A stretch of 64,000 nt of DNA from Cephalopachus bancanus. Taxonomy: Eukaryota; Chordata; Mammalia; Primates; Tarsiidae. Numbering within the stretch: the first letter of the stretch is position 1; each line of letters begins with the position of its first letter. Position numbers and translations under genes: made by a program. This document shows, piece by piece, positions 57,456 to 64,000 of the stretch. The notes beneath the pieces were generated by a model. It was given only the letters and a program-made list of their open reading frames with translations. It searched no databases and had not been told where the DNA came from. The stretch covers positions 7,254,001 through 7,318,000 of the forward strand of contig JAPVLO010000007.1 in assembly GCA_027257055.1 (NCBI GenBank), written 5' to 3'.

Positions 57456-57513
57456 CGCACGCGCGCACACACACACACAAACACACACACACGTGCGCAT
57501 GTACACACACACA
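57456..57513. repeat. (CA)n/(CGCA)n microsatellite
   Basis: gcgcacgcgcgcacacac… with gtgcgcatgt near the right end; CpG-containing and imperfect. Confidence 0.92.
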
Positions 57514-59954
57514 GTTTTAACTAGTGCCAAGGTTAGCACATTGGCATTCCAATTCCAGCTTCTCTGGAATATGTGGAAGCCGTGCTAATACCAACCCCAC
57601 ATTCCAACAAGGCAGCTGAGTAATAATGTCAGAGACTGGGTATAAGCACTCTATTTTACCCCGGTCCCTACTACTTACAATAGTTCTACACTTGTCTTTC
57701 TCCACCCACTGTTGTCTGGTCCTCATGAGCATCTGAGTTTATAACTCCTTGTCTAGGGGCTTGTCCCATAAAGCAAAGCCCAACAGGTCATAAGACACGT
57801 AAATTAGTATCTGATATCATTTTTCTTTTTATAAATATAATATGCTTATGAATATATTCACAAAATATTGAATTTATGTAATAAATATAGTTGTTTTAAT
57901 TTTAAAAGCCCAAATTCTGTCTGAGTGTCTTCCCAACAAATAGAACATGCTCACTTCACACTGAGAATGTATGTCAAGTTGATGACCTACTTCCTTGGTT
58001 CACATTTTTCTTTCAAAAATTGGAAGGCAAAAGCGATATTGCCTTTGAGCCCAAGGGACATGTGTGCAGAAGGCCTGGCTCTGCGGACTTGTCCTGTGAC
58101 TGAGAGAAGGAAAAACAACTGTTTCTCCCTGGCAGACAGTCAGGAGGCAGACCCCAGCTGCCAGGCACTAGCTGTCATAGGATACCACTTCCCACCACTC
58201 TCTGGAGAAAAAGCTTCTAGACCCTAACATGCTTTCTAACTAAGCTCAATTTCAGATTTTATTAAATTCCTTCCTTAGAAGACACCATCACCAACTCTCC
58301 GAAACTTAGAAATATGTTTTTGGACAGGAAGGAGAGTGTCAATCACCTTTATTTACTATCTTCACAAACTTTTAACCAGTGAGAACGTTCTGATGAGTAA
58401 AATGGGGTGAAATAACTACAGGAAGTGGCTGTATATCCAATAACCTATGACAGTGACCCGTCACTTCAACAAACATCCAGTGGTCACTGTCACGTACAAA
58501 CGCATGGAGGCAGAGGGAGCACAGATGAGGAATGGGGTACCCACTCTCGAAGGACTTAAAAACAGAGAATTCTCTGAGCAAAAGGCCAATGTTGGTTGTT
58601 TCTGTCTCCTAGAATCTAGTCTCCCCTCTTTCCTTTGGAGAAGTAGCCTTCTCCCATAATGTGAGGTCCCTCTGGGACTGTCAATCGATGGGCCTCACCT
58701 TCCCCTGTCTGAGGACCAGTCAGGTGACCCAGGCTGGGCCAATTGGATCCTGTCTCTTCAACTGTTCCTGAAAGAAAATACTGCTTCTCTCCAGGTGGCC
58801 TTGCCCTATCTTGTTCATCTGATTATACTTCTAGAGCTCCCAGTCCTGTCCTGGGGGCCCTCCTTTCTGAGTCTAAGACTTCTTCTCCCTTCCAGTCTCT
58901 GAGCTATCCTGTGTCCTTCTAACTCCTTCTGTGCTTTGCTAGCTGGACTAGATTTCTGATGCTTGTGACTGGTGAACTACAACTGACCCCAGATCTTACG
59001 TCTCATGAGATGTCAATCATGGTTCCTTGGGTAGGAACCTATAGTCTCCTCAGCTATGGAAGACAAGAAGAGATGTTCTTCACTGCAACAACACACGAAA
59101 CAGCATGTTCAGCGTCAGGGCAACACCCAGCAAACCAAACTGGCTGGATTCCTTTCACCCTAGGCATGTGCCCTGTGAAATTCTATCCTTAAGCAGGAGG
59201 AAGCAGGCATGTTCTTCTCCTCCTTCCCAGGACAATCAGAGCCTAGCCCCTGACACTAAGTTGATTGCCCCAGAAGTATTGTCCTCTGCTGGATTTATTC
59301 CTTTTCCACCCATCGATGCTTATGAAAGTCTACCATGGGCCAGCCCTTGTACCAGAGAACCCAAAGGGTGCCCGTCCAACCTCCAGGAAAGGAAATAGGT
59401 CAGCAAGTAGCTCCTCAGTGACCTCATTGTATAAGCAGAAAACACAATGGCGCTTTCTATTCCCACAGAATATTATACAGCTCTTATTCTTCACAAACAG
59501 TGGAACAGTAAACTAGCAGTGTGTGACTTTACTTTTGCTACAGAAAATCCTCATAGTTTAAAGTTGGAATAACCCAAGGAGGATTACTCATTCTGCCACC
59601 CCCTAGTGTGGGAAGTCCATCTCCTGCAGCCCTCAGAAAAAGCCGATGCTTCTAGAAGTATTTGGAAATAGCAGAAACAGTGATTGTTAACTTCTTAAAA
59701 AGACACTCTACCTCTCACCTCTCCCCTCAGAAAGGTCTTTGGGATTATCCAGAACTTGGCTGTTTGAGAATTTTAATAGTACCATACACATTTTCAAAGA
59801 GGCTATTGAAGACTGACCTCGATCCCTACCAATCAGACCTAAGAATGAGGGTCATTACTTCTGTGTTACAGGTGCAACTTCCTTCCTCTCATTTCAGAGA
59901 TGGGGTCTGCCCTGGCATGATCTTCTAGGTCAGGGACAGCAAGACTTTGTCTAG

Positions 59955-60075
59955 CTGGAGTCACTGGATATGTCTATTGCACTCACCAGGGCAGCCAACA
60001 CAAAGTCTGGCTCACAATGGGTATTCAATAATGAATATTTGTTCAATGAACAGATGAGGAATGAATGAGGTCTAA
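59955..60075 (+). mobile_element. L2 3' end
   Basis: 'tatgtctattgcactcaccaggg…tctggctcacaatgggtattcaataatgaatatttgttcaatgaa' is the L2 3' terminus. Confidence 0.65.
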
Positions 60076-61550
60076 ATCAGCCATCATTTCTAGGCCATGC
60101 CCAATGTCCCAAATGCACAAAAATTCTTTGACTGATTTAACAGGTTTCTACTTATGTTGTCCTTAATCAGCCAATCTTGGAGAGGTTTTCCTAGAAAGAC
60201 CAAAATCTCTAGATTACTAGAAGTGGAAGAATGATGTCCTGATAATAACTCCTCCAGGCCATACCAGGAACTTGATGGACAAACCAGGGAGACAAACTAG
60301 GGGAGACAGCAGAGGCTTCACCATGTAGCCACATCCAGGAGTCTGGTCTGAAGGGATGACTGGCTCACAGGAAAGGTGGGTGCCTTTCCTCTGGGCCTGA
60401 GAAATAAAAGAGCTGGCTGGGTCTCTTTTAAGGTCCATCCAGCACCAAACTCCACCCAGAAGTTCCCAAACACCCTCCAACACTCTGTTACTTGAGCATC
60501 CTTAAAACAGCACCATCACTGAAGAAGACCCTAGACTTTGGCTCCGGCAATAAAACCACAACTCAATGCAGGCTTTCACCCCATCCAAGCTACAAGATTC
60601 CCAGAATCTCACCAACCATACTTAGAAAGCTTTAGTCCCAACTGTTTACACTCTTCTGTGGCCTTGTAACATGTGGCTGAGTTTAAAAAGAACCTCAAAG
60701 CCACAGAATTTATCATCCCATCAGCTCATTGGAACACAGACCCATTCCTCCCCCAAAACAGCATACACATTTAAGTATACAAAAGGAAAGAAGAATAGCA
60801 GAAAAAAAATCTCTATGTTTTTGCTGTGTTGCACAGGATTTTCAGGAGTTACAGCTCAAAATAAAAGTTAGAGGAACAAACTCTTCCAATATGTCATCTA
60901 TAGGGGACAAAGTCATCTATGGAATCCTATAGAGTAGCTGGCATTCCTCCATCTGGTGAAACCCAAATGCATCCATTGAGTTAGGCTGAAGTTTCTCTCC
61001 CCAGCCCCCAGTGAATTCCAGGTCAAATGTAGGTATCAGAAGCCCACGTCTGTCTGGCACAGCCTCATTATAACTTTATACAGAGCTGCAGACAGATGGG
61101 GCTCAGAATAGTTCCCAGCGGTGGAAACAGAGAGGGAATGGAGGGGGCAGGCATTTTTGTAAGAATGGGGAGCTATTTGTAGAGGGGAAAATGCTGGCAC
61201 TGTCACACAACCCTTTGAATAATCCACAGAAAGTCAGGGAAGACACCCTTGCTAATTTTCAGGGGATGCCATACTAAGGATGGAAAAGATCTTTGTGAAC
61301 AAGACAATGCTCATCATTGCAACAATAGTCAAGATATTTTTATTTTCCACCTAAGCTCAATGCTTGTGCCCTTGTGTGATGTCCTTTTGGGAACTGCAAG
61401 AGATTTGTGCTTTTTCTCGAATTATGCATACTTGAATCCCCACTAGAGATACAGGCTTTACCCTCAAGCAAGGGATGAGGGCCTGGATGAGGGCGAGGCA
61501 GGTGAGACCAGAGGAGCAAACTCAGGCCTTTATTAAAAATAATATTTTGT

Positions 61551-61835
61551 GGCCAGGTCCAGTGGCTCATGCCTGTAATCCTAGCACTTTAGGAGGCAGG
61601 GATGAGAGGATTGCCTGAGCCCAGGGGTTTGGGCCCAGCCTGGGCTACTTGGTGAGACCTCATCTCTACAATAAATCAAAAAATTAGCCGGGTGTAGTGG
61701 CACACACCTGTGGTTCCAGTTACTTGGAGGGTTGAAGTGGAAAGATCACCCGAGTCCAGCAGGTCGAGGTTGGGTGGCCATGAGTGTGCCACTGCACTCC
61801 AGGCTGGGCGACAGAATGAGATTCCAACTCAAATA
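61551..61835 (+). mobile_element. Lineage-specific Alu subfamily, copy 4
   Basis: Forward dimer with gaggattgcctgagccc, caataaatcaaaaaattagcc, agcaggtcgaggttgggtgg and gagattccaactcaaa. The 13-15 base sequence aataatattttgtgg lies at the left edge (ending 61552) and at 61844-61858 as a perfect target-site duplication. Confidence 0.92.
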
Positions 61836-62580
61836 GTAACAATAATAATATTTTGTGGATTGTAAATTTTTGCCCTCATGTGGATTTTCTGAAAGTATTG
61901 CATTACATCTTACCTATTTTTCCTACCTAGTTTTTGGTGTCTGAGGAGGGGTTCATTCACCACCCCTATTCTCAGTCCCGCAAGAAACTTATGGAAATCA
62001 GATACATAAAGATCCAGAAAAGACACATATATCTCTGCTTTCTCCTCTGCTTGCTTCTGACTTTGGGCAAAGATATTTTATGCTCCCGTCACCACAGGGT
62101 GAAACTGCCCACCAGCAGACCATTTATGCTATCAAGCACATCTGTCTGCACATTTCTCATCAACTTATATGAAATGAATCTGTTTCTGGTTTTTAAATTA
62201 CCGGGCTAGGGCACAGGGCTCCCTAGCTGCACTGTTCCAGAGTTACTGTTTTTTAAGACCTCCTGCCAAGTCTGCCCCAGAAGGCTGTAAAAGAAGAGGG
62301 AGTCTGTGCTTCCAGGCTCTTGAAAGTCCTCGAGTTCTCCCAATGCTCTCAGTTGTTCTGAGGCTCTGAGCTGGGGCGGATGAGAAAGACAGACAGAATG
62401 CCTTGTCTTGGCCTGTTTGTCTATTCTTGGCCAGCTTGGTGGGTAAGCCAGGACTTAGAAGCACCCAAAACTACCTGGACAAGCAATCCGCCCATATGTG
62501 GCCATCCTTTACTGCACTCAGTCATGCTATGCATCTATTTTCCTTCTGAGTAAAATCAACTCCTATCCCAAAGGGGGCAA

Positions 62581-62582
<2 letters not shown>

Positions 62583-62636
<54 letters not shown>
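62583..62636. repeat. (GT)n microsatellite
   Basis: 27 perfect gt units. Confidence 0.97.
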
Positions 62637-62638
<2 letters not shown>

Positions 62639-62942
62639 CCCACTTTAAGGGATGCTCCATATTCAACTGAAAGACAACATGGAATGAGATCAGGTCACTT
62701 TCTCATGGAAACAGAACCATCTTGCTTCCTACAGACAGGGGCATCTCAAGGTGTGGAATGGGCTCCTTAAGCTCCCCAGCCAATGTGTTGATACAAACAG
62801 TTCCAGCACAGAGAGTTGGAATTAGAAAGCACAAGCATTGTTTTCTCCCAGCTTCCTTTGTTTTAAATTCTTACAGGAATAAACCGCACCAGACACATCA
62901 GAGCCTTTCATCTGCCTTCAGATTTAAGGCCAAGTTCCTAAC

Positions 62943-62977
62943 TGCAACAGCCCTTTCATCTAGCAGAAATCCAAATT
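62943..62977 (+). repeat. Source copy of a 35-base segment duplicated into a nearby Alu
   Basis: The 35 bases beginning tgcaacagccctttcatcta recur at 63639-63673 with a single difference (c/t), 696 bases away in the same orientation. Confidence 0.9.
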
Positions 62978-63472
62978 CTCCCTCGGGTCGTGCAGGGTCA
63001 CAACCTCGTGGTATGCACCAAGTTTTCTTGCTACAAATCAAACCACCTCCCTCCCTCAAGTCCCTCTCTCTCCCAAGTGGGGATCAGCTGCATTGCAGTT
63101 ACGCCTGCTTTTGTTCCTGGGCAACTCACCCCTCATGCTGACTCTAGGGCAGAAAAGGGGGCTTTCCGCTCATGCAAACAGAAAAAAAGGTCTCTGTGGG
63201 GACCGACCTTTCCAACAAACTCTGACACGTAGCCCCAAGGCCCTCAAATTTTGAAGGAGTATCTTGCCATTAAATCTTCTAAGAAGATTTATACTACTGC
63301 AACTCAAAACCAGGACCTCAAGTATGATAGATTTCCAAGGAGGGGATTAGAAATGGTTACATGAAGGAAGAAAACTCATAAAACCCTATCTGTCAGCACT
63401 TTGAGCCCAGCACCACTTTAGTCAGGCCAACACCCTCTTCTTTCACCTGTCCTTTTTAAAAAACATGTTATG

Positions 63473-63800
<328 letters not shown>

Positions 63801-64000
63801 CATGGAATTATTTTTTCATAAACTGATGTCAATAGTATTTTGCTGGTGACTTCCAGTTTCTGACACCCACTTGAGGTACTGGGCAATGCTAGATGAGATC
63901 AGAAATGACGACGGTCCCCAGCTGCATATGGCAGGGTGTCATGTCTCCTCTGCTGGCCTTGTGCCCAGATGCACACACCTTACAGAGGTCTCTCCGCAGG

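Overview
The window is nuclear DNA from a primate, and it does not look human. It holds about nine dimeric or near-dimeric Alu copies, many MIR and L2 fragments, ancient L1 (L1M/L1ME) 3' ends, MLT1/ERVL LTR material and numerous (CA)n tracts. Four Alus share a set of differences that is not the human J/S/Y pattern and not the lemur/galago pattern as I remember it. The one recognisable gene, endothelin-3 (EDN3), also differs from human EDN3 at many residues. My best inference is a tarsier. That rests on remembered subfamily patterns, not on a database comparison.

The only protein-coding gene I can support is the 3' half of EDN3 on the minus strand. Exon 3 lies at 52239-52421 and carries the ET-3-like cysteine motif. 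The 46-bp exon 4 is at 50753-50798. The terminal exon runs from 48868 down to about 47220 and consists of 30 coding bases plus about 1.6 kb of 3' UTR. The exons join in frame (phases 2/1 and 0/0). The reading frame ends at a TAG where human EDN3 has CAG, so the C-terminal tail is shorter than in human. Exons 1 and 2, the latter encoding the mature ET-3 peptide, were not found; intron 2 runs off the right edge.

The region from 1 to about 47 kb is the sequence 3' of EDN3 (in human, the EDN3-PHACTR3 intergenic interval). In order it holds: an ERVL internal region with its 3' LTR (1-2816) and a partial internal duplication; tetranucleotide and dinucleotide arrays; a mariner-type non-autonomous transposon (7738-8288; second copy at 56453-57019); a CpG-containing retroviral LTR near 9.0-9.6 kb; candidate conserved non-coding elements around 6.8-7.5, 9.9-10.1, 11.6-11.9 and 34.6-34.96 kb; a 47-bp minisatellite (12.1-12.9 kb); a 22-bp minisatellite (18.6-18.95 kb) lying between the arms of a 224-bp inverted repeat that is about 98% identical (18264-18487 and 21124-21347); a 700-bp CACTCA-rich array (30.25-30.97 kb); and layered ancient repeats.

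The EDN3 introns hold an L2, an Alu, the second mariner copy, two candidate regulatory elements (about 49.9-50.2 and 53.0-53.2 kb), and near the right edge an Alu carrying a 35-base patch copied from about 700 bp upstream. Bacterial features such as operons, ribosome binding sites and CRISPR do not apply. I found no tRNA, rRNA or snRNA gene.
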